Positions 35,788 through 43,730 of a DNA stretch of 64,000 nucleotides are shown here, in pieces. This DNA comes from VBDM01 sp963699535 (GTDB lineage Bacteria > Pseudomonadota > Gammaproteobacteria > Burkholderiales > SG8-39). The notes under the pieces were generated by a model. It made no database searches and was not told the DNA's origin. It worked only from the letters and a program-made list of their open reading frames with translations. The stretch spans positions 1 through 64,000 of the forward strand of contig CAVOUJ010000012.1 of NCBI GenBank assembly GCA_963699535.1, written 5' to 3'. The translations under genes and the position numbers were made by a program. Numbering within the stretch: the stretch's first letter is position 1; each line of letters starts with the position of its first letter.

Positions 35788-37056
35788 CTAGTCTCGAAAC
35801 GCCTTCAATAGCAGGCTCGCATTCGTTCCGCCAAATCCAAAACTGTTGGAAAGGACGAAGTCAAGTTCCGTGAACCTGGCGACGGTGACAACCGGCAGGC
35901 CCACAAAGTCCGAATCGAGTGTGTCGATGTTGATCGAAGGGGCGATGAAGTTGTGCTCAAGCATGCCCACGCAGAAGATCGCCTCAAGCGCCCCTGCCGC
36001 GCCTAACGCGTGACCGGTCATCGACTTTGACGATGAAAACGGTGGCAGTTTTCCGCCGAAGACCTGTTTCATCGCCAGGACTTCAGCCAAGTCGCCTTTG
36101 AGCGTTGCTGTCCCATGAGTGTTCACGGCACCGACTTCGCCAGGACCGATGCCGCTGCCGTGAATGGCGCCGAGCATGCACTTGGCCGCCTGGGCTCCGG
36201 TGGGTTCCGGCAGTACCATGTCGAACCCGTCCGAGCTCGCGCCAAACCCGACAATCTCGGCGCGTACACGCGCCCCCCGCTCTAAGGCGTGATCGAGGGC
36301 TTCGAGAACGACGATTCCCGCTCCGCCACCGACCACGAACCCATCGCGTGCGGCGTCATAAGGACGCGACGCTTGTTCCGGGCGGTCGTTGTACTTCGAG
36401 GCCAGCGCAAATCGAAGGGCTTGAAAGCCCGCGGTGATCAGGGGATGCACCTCCTCTCCGCCTCCAGCGATTGCGCGCTCGACAATCCCGTAACGGACGA
36501 GCTCGTATGCCGTGCCAATGCTGTGAGCGGAGGTGGCGCAGGCGGAACTGATTGAATAACTGCGTCCGTGAATCTTGAGCAAGTTCGCCACCGCGGCGCT
36601 CGACGAGCTGGCCATGCCCTTAAGCGCGGTGAATGTGTTGAGCTTGGCAATTTGCCCGGAATGTACCTGTTGCCCGCCCTTGTAGATTGATTCCACGCCG
36701 CTAATTCCCGTGCCGACGATGCACGCGGTTCCATCGGATTGCACGTCGATCTCATCGAGCCCCGAATCCCTTACCGCGTCCTGCGCGGCGACGCAACAGT
36801 ACTGCGACGCTTCCGACGTCGCGAAAAGCAGCTTCTTCGGAATCCGTGACTGCTCGAGCTTGGCCTGGAAATTGACAATCGCGCCCGCCACCCGACTGGT
36901 CAGGCCCAGGGTTTCCCACTCCGGCATACCGCGAACTCCGCTTGCGCCGCGTTGGAGGGCGCTTACGACCTCCGCATAGTCGTGCCCGAGACACGAAACG
37001 AGCCCCACTCCCGTGATCGCCACGCGTCGAGGAGACCCTGGGTAAGAGGGTGTCAC
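35788..37056 (-). CDS. Beta-ketoacyl-ACP synthase (FabB/FabF-like) of the DSF locus
   Basis: 422 residues from GTG 37056, overlapping the ACP stop by 4 bases. Thiolase fold with the full Cys-His-His set: Cys173 in SISSACATSAHSIG, His314 in VNTHGTATLKGD and His349 in SSKSMTGHALGAAGA, so it should condense malonyl-ACP with acyl-ACP. GGTNASLLL closes the C-terminus as in KAS I/II. No malonyl transferase, reductase or dehydratase is adjacent. Co-transcription with the ACP and with rpfC/rpfG suggests a dedicated acyl chain for signalling or a related lipid (inference). Confidence 0.85.
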   Translation of the reverse strand: MTPSYPGSPRRVAITGVGLVSCLGHDYAEVVSALQRGASGVRGMPEWETLGLTSRVAGAIVNFQAKLEQSRIPKKLLFATSEASQYCCVAAQDAVRDSGLDEIDVQSDGTACIVGTGISGVESIYKGGQQVHSGQIAKLNTFTALKGMASSSSAAVANLLKIHGRSYSISSACATSAHSIGTAYELVRYGIVERAIAGGGEEVHPLITAGFQALRFALASKYNDRPEQASRPYDAARDGFVVGGGAGIVVLEALDHALERGARVRAEIVGFGASSDGFDMVLPEPTGAQAAKCMLGAIHGSGIGPGEVGAVNTHGTATLKGDLAEVLAMKQVFGGKLPPFSSSKSMTGHALGAAGALEAIFCVGMLEHNFIAPSINIDTLDSDFVGLPVVTVARFTELDFVLSNSFGFGGTNASLLLKAFRD

Positions 37057-37313
37057 GCCGGTCGATTCCGCCGTTGGCTTCCTTCGATCGCCCTGAAGAG
37101 ATCACCGATGGTCTGCATCCGGATGAGTTCGTCATCGTCGATATCGATCCCGAGCTCGTCCTCGAGCTCCGAGGCCAGCATGACCAGTATCAGCGAACTC
37201 AAGTCCAGGTCTTGAAACGACGTCGCATCATTGATATCCGCAACGGTAAGTTTCGTATCGGATGCCGCTAGAAGACGCTGGACTATCTGAGCGCGAAGTC
37301 CTGAGTCAATCAT
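37053..37313 (-). CDS. Acyl carrier protein of the DSF locus
   Basis: 86 residues from ATG 37313. Four-helix ACP pattern with acidic helix II. The phosphopantetheine site reads DLDLSSLILVML, so the usual Asp-Ser-Leu is Ser-Ser-Leu; Ser40 is the probable attachment residue. Such variants occur in specialised ACPs. It lies 13 bases after rpfC and overlaps the ketosynthase start (GTGA). It is not the housekeeping acpP, which is found in fatty acid synthase operons. Confidence 0.82.
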   Translation of the reverse strand: MIDSGLRAQIVQRLLAASDTKLTVADINDATSFQDLDLSSLILVMLASELEDELGIDIDDDELIRMQTIGDLFRAIEGSQRRNRPA

Positions 37314-37326
37314 CGCCAGGACGACA

Positions 37327-39852
37327 CTAGCGCGCCGCGCTTTGATTCTTCTTGAGATAGTCAAGAAGCGAGGCGCGCACCTGCTGGAACTGCTCCCCCA
37401 CCAGCTTGAGTAGGCGCACTCCGCTCGATTCAAGCTCCGAGGCGGTCTGCCCGGTGATCCCAGCGCAAGTTCTGCACAGCTGGTCTGCGCCGAAGGTGAC
37501 GGCCGACCCCTTCAATGCGTGCACCAAATCCCTCACTTTCTCGAATTCCCCCTCGTCAAGCGCCGCGTCCATCTGCTTCAGCAACGCCTCGCCATCCTCA
37601 ATAAATCCGTTGATGAGCTCCGGCATGAAGGCCTTGTCCGAGCCAATGAGCTCCAACTCCGTGAGCGCCGCGGGGTTGATGATCGCCAGACTCTCTTGTG
37701 CGCTTTCAAAAGCCGCGGCAGAAGAACTCGCGCGCTTGGCGATCAGCGTCGCGATCGTATCCAGCAGGCGCCGCGCTTCCACGGGTTTGGGCAGGAAGGC
37801 GTCGATCCCTGCGTCTTCGCATTCCTTCATTGCTTCCGCAGTCACGTCAGCCGAAAGCATGATGATTGGCACCTGCATGGACTCCGGGTCTATGAAACGG
37901 TAGGCCCGCGCCGCGTCCAGCCCGCCGAGCTCGGGCATGTTCAGGTCCATGATGATCAGGTCGAATCGTTCGTTTTCCAGCATATCGAGGGCCTGCTCGC
38001 CGTCGCCGACGACACGTACCTTATGCCCGGCACGTTCGAGTATCCCGACGATGACTCGCTGGTTGACTGCGTTGTCCTCGGCAACCAGGATCTGATAGCG
38101 GTGCCGACCAGCGTCGCGCGCGGCGTAATAGTCGCTCAACGAGATGACGCCTTCCTGCCCCGCCTGCACTGCGCTTGCCGAGTGAACAGCATTGAACAGC
38201 AGTCGCTTCTCGAACGGCATCTCCAGAACCGCCGCAAAACCGCTCGCAAGCGCCTCCGCCCGGCCGACTCCCGATACGCCCGGGGTACACAGCACGGCAG
38301 GAGGAGCCTTTGGGGCGCGGTTGCTGCGAAGGCGCGCGAGAATACGGGCCGCTTCGGCCTCGGCGTCTTCGCGAACGAGGACCAAGTGGTAGGGATGTCC
38401 CAGAGACTGCGCTTCCGCCAGCCTCGCCGCGGCCCCTTCCACGCCGGCTGCACGTCCGGTGTGCGCTCCCCAGGTCGCGAGGTCATGCTCCAGCGCGCGG
38501 AGCTCCGGTTCAGAGAAACCCAGCAACATGACCCGGATGTCGTTCAACCGGAACGAAGCTTCTGCGAGCCGCTCTGCCATCTGCTTCCTGAAAGGCAACT
38601 CGAACCAGAATGTGCTCCCCTTCCCGAGCGTGCTTTCCAGCCCGATCTGCCCGCCCATCATCTCGACGAGCTGCCTGGAGATCGTGGTCCCGAGCCCGGT
38701 GCCTCCGTAGCGCCTCGTGGTGGAATCATCGGCTTGGACGAAGCTCTCGAAGATCCGCTCCTGCGCCTCGGGCGCAATGCCGATTCCAGTATCCTGGATC
38801 GCAAAACGCAGACGCACCGTACGATCGTTTTCGCCTACGCTTGATACGGTGAGCGTAATACTTCCGCGCTGAGTAAACTTGACGCCGTTTCCGATCAGGT
38901 TGTAGAGGACCTGACGCAGGTGGTACGGGTCACCGCGCAGCGCGTGAGGCACCTCCGGCATCACGTGAATCCTCAGCTGAAGCCCGCGAATCTCGGCCTG
39001 CGGCGAAAGCACCCCTCCGGTCCCGTTGATCAGGCTGTGCAGGTCGAAATCGGTTTCTTCGATGCTGACTTTGCCAGCCTCAATCTTCGAGATATCGAGC
39101 ACGTTCTCGATCAGCTTGAGCATGGATCGCGAAGCTTCGTGCATCGCCTTGACCATCTCCGACTGATCAGGGCTCAGGGCCGTATCGCGCAGCAGGTCGT
39201 TCATGCCTATGATGGCGTTGAGCGGGGTGCGCATTTCGTGGCTTACCGTCGACAGAAATCTGCGCTTCGCCTGATTGGCGTCTTTTTCGCGGCGCAGAGA
39301 ATCGAACAACTGGGTCACTAGTCTTCCAGCGTACAGCGACAGGATGATCATGCCGATCAGCAAACCGACGCCCAGGAAGCGGTTCTGCACCCAGAAATCG
39401 CTCGCTGCCACGACAAGGGCAAAACCTGCGACGCTCAACGCAAGGGAACTGTACAGGTAAGGTTTGCCGTAGCGAAAACCGTTACCGAGAATCGTCCATA
39501 GATAGACGATGTACAAGGGGGTTCCATACTCCCCCAGGTAGTACATGAAGAATGTGGTCCCGCCGGTATCGAGTATTGACCCGACCACGCGTCGGGCAGT
39601 CGAAACCTTGGGCGAGAAGGATACCCAACCGAAAAGTACGCCAGCCAGGCCAATGAAGCAAAGCAGGCCCATGGCTGCAAAGAACACCAGGTTCTCTCCA
39701 CCGGCACCCTCGCTGCCTTTGAAAGCCAACAGCGGAAGATAGAGGACCAGCACGGCGCCAACCAGCAATCGAACAAGCGCCTGCTCGTGCTCCGTGTCGG
39801 GGCGTGCCCCGAGGTAGGCCCGAAACTTCGACAGCATCGATTCCCGCGCCAT
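37327..39852 (-). CDS. rpfC: RpfC-like hybrid sensor histidine kinase
   Basis: 841 residues in RpfC order: five or more N-terminal membrane helices (residues about 25-185), HisKA with His205 in STVSHEMRTPLNAIIGMNDL, HATPase with NGVKFTQRGS, DTGIGIAPEAQ and YGGTGLGTTISRQL, a degenerate receiver (about 440-560, no phospho-acceptor Asp), a complete receiver with Asp636 in LIIMDLNMPELGG, and an HPt domain with His778 in DLVHALKGSAVTFGA. In Xanthomonas RpfC binds DSF with its membrane input and passes phosphate to RpfG. The gene is 27 bases after rpfG. Confidence 0.9.
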   Translation of the reverse strand: MARESMLSKFRAYLGARPDTEHEQALVRLLVGAVLVLYLPLLAFKGSEGAGGENLVFFAAMGLLCFIGLAGVLFGWVSFSPKVSTARRVVGSILDTGGTTFFMYYLGEYGTPLYIVYLWTILGNGFRYGKPYLYSSLALSVAGFALVVAASDFWVQNRFLGVGLLIGMIILSLYAGRLVTQLFDSLRREKDANQAKRRFLSTVSHEMRTPLNAIIGMNDLLRDTALSPDQSEMVKAMHEASRSMLKLIENVLDISKIEAGKVSIEETDFDLHSLINGTGGVLSPQAEIRGLQLRIHVMPEVPHALRGDPYHLRQVLYNLIGNGVKFTQRGSITLTVSSVGENDRTVRLRFAIQDTGIGIAPEAQERIFESFVQADDSTTRRYGGTGLGTTISRQLVEMMGGQIGLESTLGKGSTFWFELPFRKQMAERLAEASFRLNDIRVMLLGFSEPELRALEHDLATWGAHTGRAAGVEGAAARLAEAQSLGHPYHLVLVREDAEAEAARILARLRSNRAPKAPPAVLCTPGVSGVGRAEALASGFAAVLEMPFEKRLLFNAVHSASAVQAGQEGVISLSDYYAARDAGRHRYQILVAEDNAVNQRVIVGILERAGHKVRVVGDGEQALDMLENERFDLIIMDLNMPELGGLDAARAYRFIDPESMQVPIIMLSADVTAEAMKECEDAGIDAFLPKPVEARRLLDTIATLIAKRASSSAAAFESAQESLAIINPAALTELELIGSDKAFMPELINGFIEDGEALLKQMDAALDEGEFEKVRDLVHALKGSAVTFGADQLCRTCAGITGQTASELESSGVRLLKLVGEQFQQVRASLLDYLKKNQSAAR

Positions 39853-39879
39853 GAAACCCCTGGATGCGGTTAGGGCACC

Positions 39880-40992
39880 CTATGACACCAACTGATCGGC
39901 GAATCGGTCGCCGATAGAGATCACTTCGTCGCAGTTCCTTGCCAGAACCTCCACGAGCCGCGGATCGAAGTGCCGGGCGGCGTGGCTCTCCATATAGGCC
40001 AGCGCCTCCTTCGCGGACCATGCGGGCTTGTACGGGCGCACCGAGGTCAGCGCGTCGTACACGTCCGCGATCGCAACGATGCGCGCCTCGAGCGGGATAT
40101 GCTCGCCTCTGAGACCCGTCGGATAGCCGCTGCCGTCGTACTTTTCGTGATGGCCCAGGGCGATCACGGCGGCCATCTGGAGGTAACCGGATGAGCTGTC
40201 TTTGAGCATGTCGTAGCCGATGCGCGCGTGCGACTGCATGACCAGAAGGTCCTCGCCCTCGAGTTTCCCCGGATTCTGGAGAATCCGGTCCGGAATGCCG
40301 ATCTTTCCGATATCATGCATCGGCGCCGCGAGCTCTATCGCATCCTGCTCCGCCGAGGACAGACCCGCACCTCTTGCGATCAGCGCGGAATACTTGGCCA
40401 TGCGCACCAAGTGCATTCCGGTGACCTTGTCCCGCTGCTCTGCGGCCTTTGCCAGGCGGAACAGCGTGTCCACTTCCCGCCGCCGCAGCTCGCGCGTCGC
40501 CTCGTCGATCTTCTGCTCGAGAATCCTAGTCCGGTTCTTCTTCAGGATTTCATGCCGGCGCAAGCTGAGGAGGTTCTTGCAGCGCGCTCCGCATTCGAGC
40601 CGGTCGATGGGGCGAATGAGGAAGTCCGTTGCGCCGGCGTCCAGTGCTCTGTATCGGACCTCGCGGTCGCTCACGACCGTGATGCAGACGATCGGAATGT
40701 CCTCGTAGCCGAAGATCCTGCGAAGCCTTCTAATCGCTTCGATCCCATCCATGCCCGGCATCTTGTAGTCGGTGAGCACCATGTCGACCGGGTGAGTGCG
40801 GGCAAATTCTATCGCCCTGAGCGGATCGGCGAACGTGACGACTTCCAGGCTGGGGTCGAGGCTCCGCATGATTTCGCTCAGCACGATCCTCCCCGTCGAT
40901 TGGTCGTCGACGATGAGGACCTTGAGCGGGGCGAGCTTTGATTCGTTGGAATCGTGGACCAGGGTCAATGGTTTGGAGGTTAGCGTTTTCAT
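39880..40992 (-). CDS. rpfG: RpfG-like response regulator with HD-GYP cyclic-di-GMP phosphodiesterase domain
   Basis: 370 residues. Receiver domain with the acidic pair in VLIVDDQSTGR and phospho-acceptor Asp75 in MVLTDYKMPGMDG. HD-GYP domain with PMHDIGKIGIPD (HD at 226-227) and LGHHEKYDGSGYPTG (GYP at 289-291), all metal ligands intact. Function in the family: hydrolysis of cyclic-di-GMP after phosphorylation by RpfC, lowering the messenger and switching biofilm and polysaccharide genes. It is first in the minus-strand operon rpfG-rpfC-ACP-ketosynthase. No strong ribosome binding site precedes the ATG. Confidence 0.9.
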   Translation of the reverse strand: MKTLTSKPLTLVHDSNESKLAPLKVLIVDDQSTGRIVLSEIMRSLDPSLEVVTFADPLRAIEFARTHPVDMVLTDYKMPGMDGIEAIRRLRRIFGYEDIPIVCITVVSDREVRYRALDAGATDFLIRPIDRLECGARCKNLLSLRRHEILKKNRTRILEQKIDEATRELRRREVDTLFRLAKAAEQRDKVTGMHLVRMAKYSALIARGAGLSSAEQDAIELAAPMHDIGKIGIPDRILQNPGKLEGEDLLVMQSHARIGYDMLKDSSSGYLQMAAVIALGHHEKYDGSGYPTGLRGEHIPLEARIVAIADVYDALTSVRPYKPAWSAKEALAYMESHAARHFDPRLVEVLARNCDEVISIGDRFADQLVS

Positions 40993-41295
40993 GGGTGTTG
41001 GACGATCGTCATCAACGACAGATACTAGCCACTCCTCCTTCCCAATGCCTGTCGAATCTCGGGAATCGGGTGAGTTAGTGTGTTGAAAAGCAAAAGTTAT
41101 GCCATCAGCATAACGATGGAGGAATCACGACTCCAGGGAATTCCGGGATCGCAATCCCGGCCTATTCAGAGAGATAGGACCCCACTCCTCGCGTGAAAAC
41201 TCACGAAAAACAGACTTCAGACGCAGGCCCCGAGGTGTGCATCGGCGCGCGTCTCGAGAGCCGACAGCGCGACCTCCAGGGAATAGGCGAGCGGC
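40993..41295. other. Intergenic region between rpfG and ftsB
   Basis: 303 bases without a gene. It contains a 19-bp perfect dyad (41096-41114) and a GC hairpin CCGGGAT-CGCA-ATCCCGG at 41143-41160 that lacks a T-run. The rpfG promoter should lie here; a TTGGGA/TATCTG pair at poor spacing is the only candidate I see. Confidence 0.45.
41096..41114 (-). promoter_or_regulatory. Candidate operator: 19-bp dyad upstream of rpfG
   Basis: GTTATGC and GCATAAC form perfect 7-base arms around a 5-base spacer, about 104 bases upstream of the rpfG start. Size and symmetry suit a dimeric regulator. No known consensus is matched. Confidence 0.4.
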
Positions 41296-41595
41296 CTAGC
41301 GCAGGCTCGTGTCCGCAGATCGGGCTGCGGGAATGATCTGAAAGAAGATTTCGTCCTGCTTGATCATGCCGAACTCGTAGCGGGCGCGTTCCTCGATCGC
41401 CTCGGTCCCCTCCTTCAAATCGCGCACTTCGGCATGAAGAGCCCTATTGCGCTCTTCGAGCGCAGCGTTTGTCTCCTTCTGCCCTCGCAGCTGCTGCTCG
41501 AGGTTTGCCACCCGAAGCCACCCGCCCTTCCCCAGCCACAGCGGGTACTGCATGAGCAGTATCAGGGCAGCGAGGACGAGGCCCAGCGCTTTCAT
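41296..41595 (-). CDS. ftsB: Cell division protein FtsB
   Basis: 99 residues: one N-terminal membrane helix (MKALGLVLAALILLMQYPLW) then a coiled coil (LEQQLRGQKETNAALEERN) and the FtsB-type end EERARYEFGMIKQDEIFFQI. FtsB joins FtsL and FtsQ in the divisome. It overlaps the eno stop by 4 bases (ATGA) and ends the pyrG-kdsA-eno-ftsB operon, the standard betaproteobacterial order. Confidence 0.9.
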   Translation of the reverse strand: MKALGLVLAALILLMQYPLWLGKGGWLRVANLEQQLRGQKETNAALEERNRALHAEVRDLKEGTEAIEERARYEFGMIKQDEIFFQIIPAARSADTSLR

Positions 41596-42875
41596 CTCAA
41601 TTGATAGAAGGCATCGCGTCCCGGATAGCCGACCGCCTCGCCAAGATCCTCTTCGATGCGCAGCAGTTGGTTGTACTTCGCTACACGATCCGAGCGCGAC
41701 AACGACCCGGTCTTGATCTGGAGCGCATTCGTGCCGACAGCGATGTCGGCAATGGTGGTGTCCTCGGTTTCGCCGGATCGGTGGGAGATTACCGCGGTAT
41801 AGCCCGACCGCTTCGCGAGCTCGATCGCCGCAAAAGTCTCGGTGAGCGTACCGATCTGGTTGACCTTGATGAGAATCGAGTTGGCGATGCCGAGCTGGAT
41901 TCCCTCGCGGAGGATCTTGGTATTGGTGACGAAAACATCGTCGCCGACCAGCTGCACCTTCCGGCCCAGCCGCTCGGTCAGCACCCGCCAGCCGTCCCAG
42001 TCCGACTCCGCCATGCCGTCCTCGATGCTGATGATCGGGTACTTGCTCGCCCAGTTCGCCAGGAAATCGCCGAATTCCGCCGAGCCGAGCTTGTGCTTTT
42101 TCGAATCGAGCAGGTACACGCCGTCCTTGTAGAACTCGGAACTGGCGCAATCGAGCGCGATCGCAACGTGAGTCCCCGCATGGTACCCGGCGCGCTCGAT
42201 CGCCTCCAGTACCAGCTGCACGGCCGCTTCGTTGTTGGGCAAGTTCGGCGCAAACCCGCCCTCGTCTCCGACCGTTGTGGAGAGGCGTCTGCTATCGAGG
42301 ATGCCTCTCAGCGCATGGAATACTTCGGCGCCGCAGCGCAAGGCTTCGCGGAAGCTCGACGCGCCGACAGGAACGATCATGAACTCCTGAATATCGAGAT
42401 TGTTGTTGGCATGCGCTCCGCCGTTGATCACGTTCATCATCGGCACCGGCATCTGCATGCCTCCCGACCCGCCGAAGTAGCGGTACAGCGGCAGTCCGGA
42501 TTCTTCGGCTGCCGCCTTGGCCACGGCCATCGACACGGCAAGCAGCGCATTGGCGCCGAGGCGCGACTTGTTTTCCGTGCCGTCCAGCTCGATCAGGGTC
42601 TTGTCGATGAAACTCTGTTCCTGCGCGTCGAGGCCCATGATCGCCTCGGAGATCTCGGTGTTCACGTGCTCGACCGCCTTCAGCACGCCCTTCCCGCCGT
42701 AGCGCCCTTTGTCCTTGTCGCGGAGCTCCAGCGCTTCGCGGCTCCCGGTGGATGCGCCCGAAGGCACCGCAGCGCGGCCCATTACACCCGATTCGATCAG
42801 CACGTCCGCTTCAACAGTCGGGTTGCCGCGCGAGTCGAGAATCTCCCTTGCAACCACATCGACGATCGAACTCAT
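41592..42875 (-). CDS. eno: Enolase
   Basis: 427 residues, normal length. Signatures: MGRAAVPSGASTGSREALE, active-site ILIKVNQIGTLTETF (Lys) and VISHRSGETEDTTIADIAVG, with metal ligands in IALDCASSEF, ISIEDGMAESD and QLVGDDVFVTN. Converts 2-phosphoglycerate to phosphoenolpyruvate, which KdsA (encoded just upstream) uses. The start directly follows the kdsA stop. Confidence 0.96.
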   Translation of the reverse strand: MSSIVDVVAREILDSRGNPTVEADVLIESGVMGRAAVPSGASTGSREALELRDKDKGRYGGKGVLKAVEHVNTEISEAIMGLDAQEQSFIDKTLIELDGTENKSRLGANALLAVSMAVAKAAAEESGLPLYRYFGGSGGMQMPVPMMNVINGGAHANNNLDIQEFMIVPVGASSFREALRCGAEVFHALRGILDSRRLSTTVGDEGGFAPNLPNNEAAVQLVLEAIERAGYHAGTHVAIALDCASSEFYKDGVYLLDSKKHKLGSAEFGDFLANWASKYPIISIEDGMAESDWDGWRVLTERLGRKVQLVGDDVFVTNTKILREGIQLGIANSILIKVNQIGTLTETFAAIELAKRSGYTAVISHRSGETEDTTIADIAVGTNALQIKTGSLSRSDRVAKYNQLLRIEEDLGEAVGYPGRDAFYQLR

Positions 42876-43730
42876 CTATTTGCCTTTGTTCGCGTTCAGC
42901 TTCTGTTCCGCAAATCCCCGCTGCTTCACCAGAGCGTCAAGTGCCTTGAGCGTCAGCAGCAGGTCCTCCATCCGATCGAGCGGCCACGCGTTCGGACCAT
43001 CCGAGAGAGCCCTGTCCGGGTCGGGATGCGTCTCCATGAACAGGCCCGAGATTCCGCTGGCGACCGCGGCGCGCGCAAGGACAGGAATGAATTCCCGCTG
43101 ACCTCCGGAAGATGTTCCTTGCCCGCCGGGCAGCTGCACCGAGTGCGTCGCGTCGAAGACGACCGGACAGCCCGTCTCGCGCATGATCACGAGCGAACGC
43201 ATGTCGGAGACGAGGTTGTTGTAGCCGAACGAAGCGCCGCGCTCGCACACCATGATGTTGTCCGCACCGCTCGCTTCGCGCGCTTTCTCAACGACGTTTT
43301 TCATTTCTCCAGGGGAGAGAAACTGGCCCTTCTTGATGTTGACCGGTCTGCCTGCAGCAGCCACGGTGTGGATGAAATCGGTCTGCCGGCAGAGGAACGC
43401 TGGCGTCTGAAGGACGTCAACCACTGCTGCGACCCTGGCGACATCCTCCTTTTCGTGCACGTCGGTCAGCACCGGCACGCCGATCTTGTTCCTCACTTCG
43501 CCCAGGATCTCGAGCCCCGCGTCCATGCCCATGCCGCGATAGGACTTGCCCGAGCTGCGGTTGGCTTTGTCGTAGGACGACTTGAAGATGAAGGGGATTC
43601 CCACGTGCCGGCAAATCTCCCTGAGCGTGCCGGCCGTATCCAGAGCCAGCTGGCGCGATTCGACGACGCAGGGGCCGGCGATCAGGAACAACGGCTTATC
43701 CAGGCCGGCTTCAAACCCACAAAGTCTCAT
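42876..43730 (-). CDS. kdsA: 3-deoxy-8-phosphooctulonate synthase
   Basis: 284 residues. KDO8P synthase motifs: LFLIAGPCVVES, FIFKSSYDKANRSS, GMGMDAGLEIL, LTDVHEKEDV, FLCRQTDFI and VVFDATHSVQLPGG. The NxxxS-type KANR segment without a metal-binding cysteine suggests the metal-independent class. It joins arabinose 5-phosphate and phosphoenolpyruvate for lipopolysaccharide Kdo. Its ATG overlaps the pyrG stop. Confidence 0.95.
   Translation of the reverse strand: MRLCGFEAGLDKPLFLIAGPCVVESRQLALDTAGTLREICRHVGIPFIFKSSYDKANRSSGKSYRGMGMDAGLEILGEVRNKIGVPVLTDVHEKEDVARVAAVVDVLQTPAFLCRQTDFIHTVAAAGRPVNIKKGQFLSPGEMKNVVEKAREASGADNIMVCERGASFGYNNLVSDMRSLVIMRETGCPVVFDATHSVQLPGGQGTSSGGQREFIPVLARAAVASGISGLFMETHPDPDRALSDGPNAWPLDRMEDLLLTLKALDALVKQRGFAEQKLNANKGK

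Noticed and set aside
41143..41160. Terminator hairpin between rpfG and ftsB
   Set aside because: Good stem (CCGGGAT/ATCCCGG) but no T-run on either strand.
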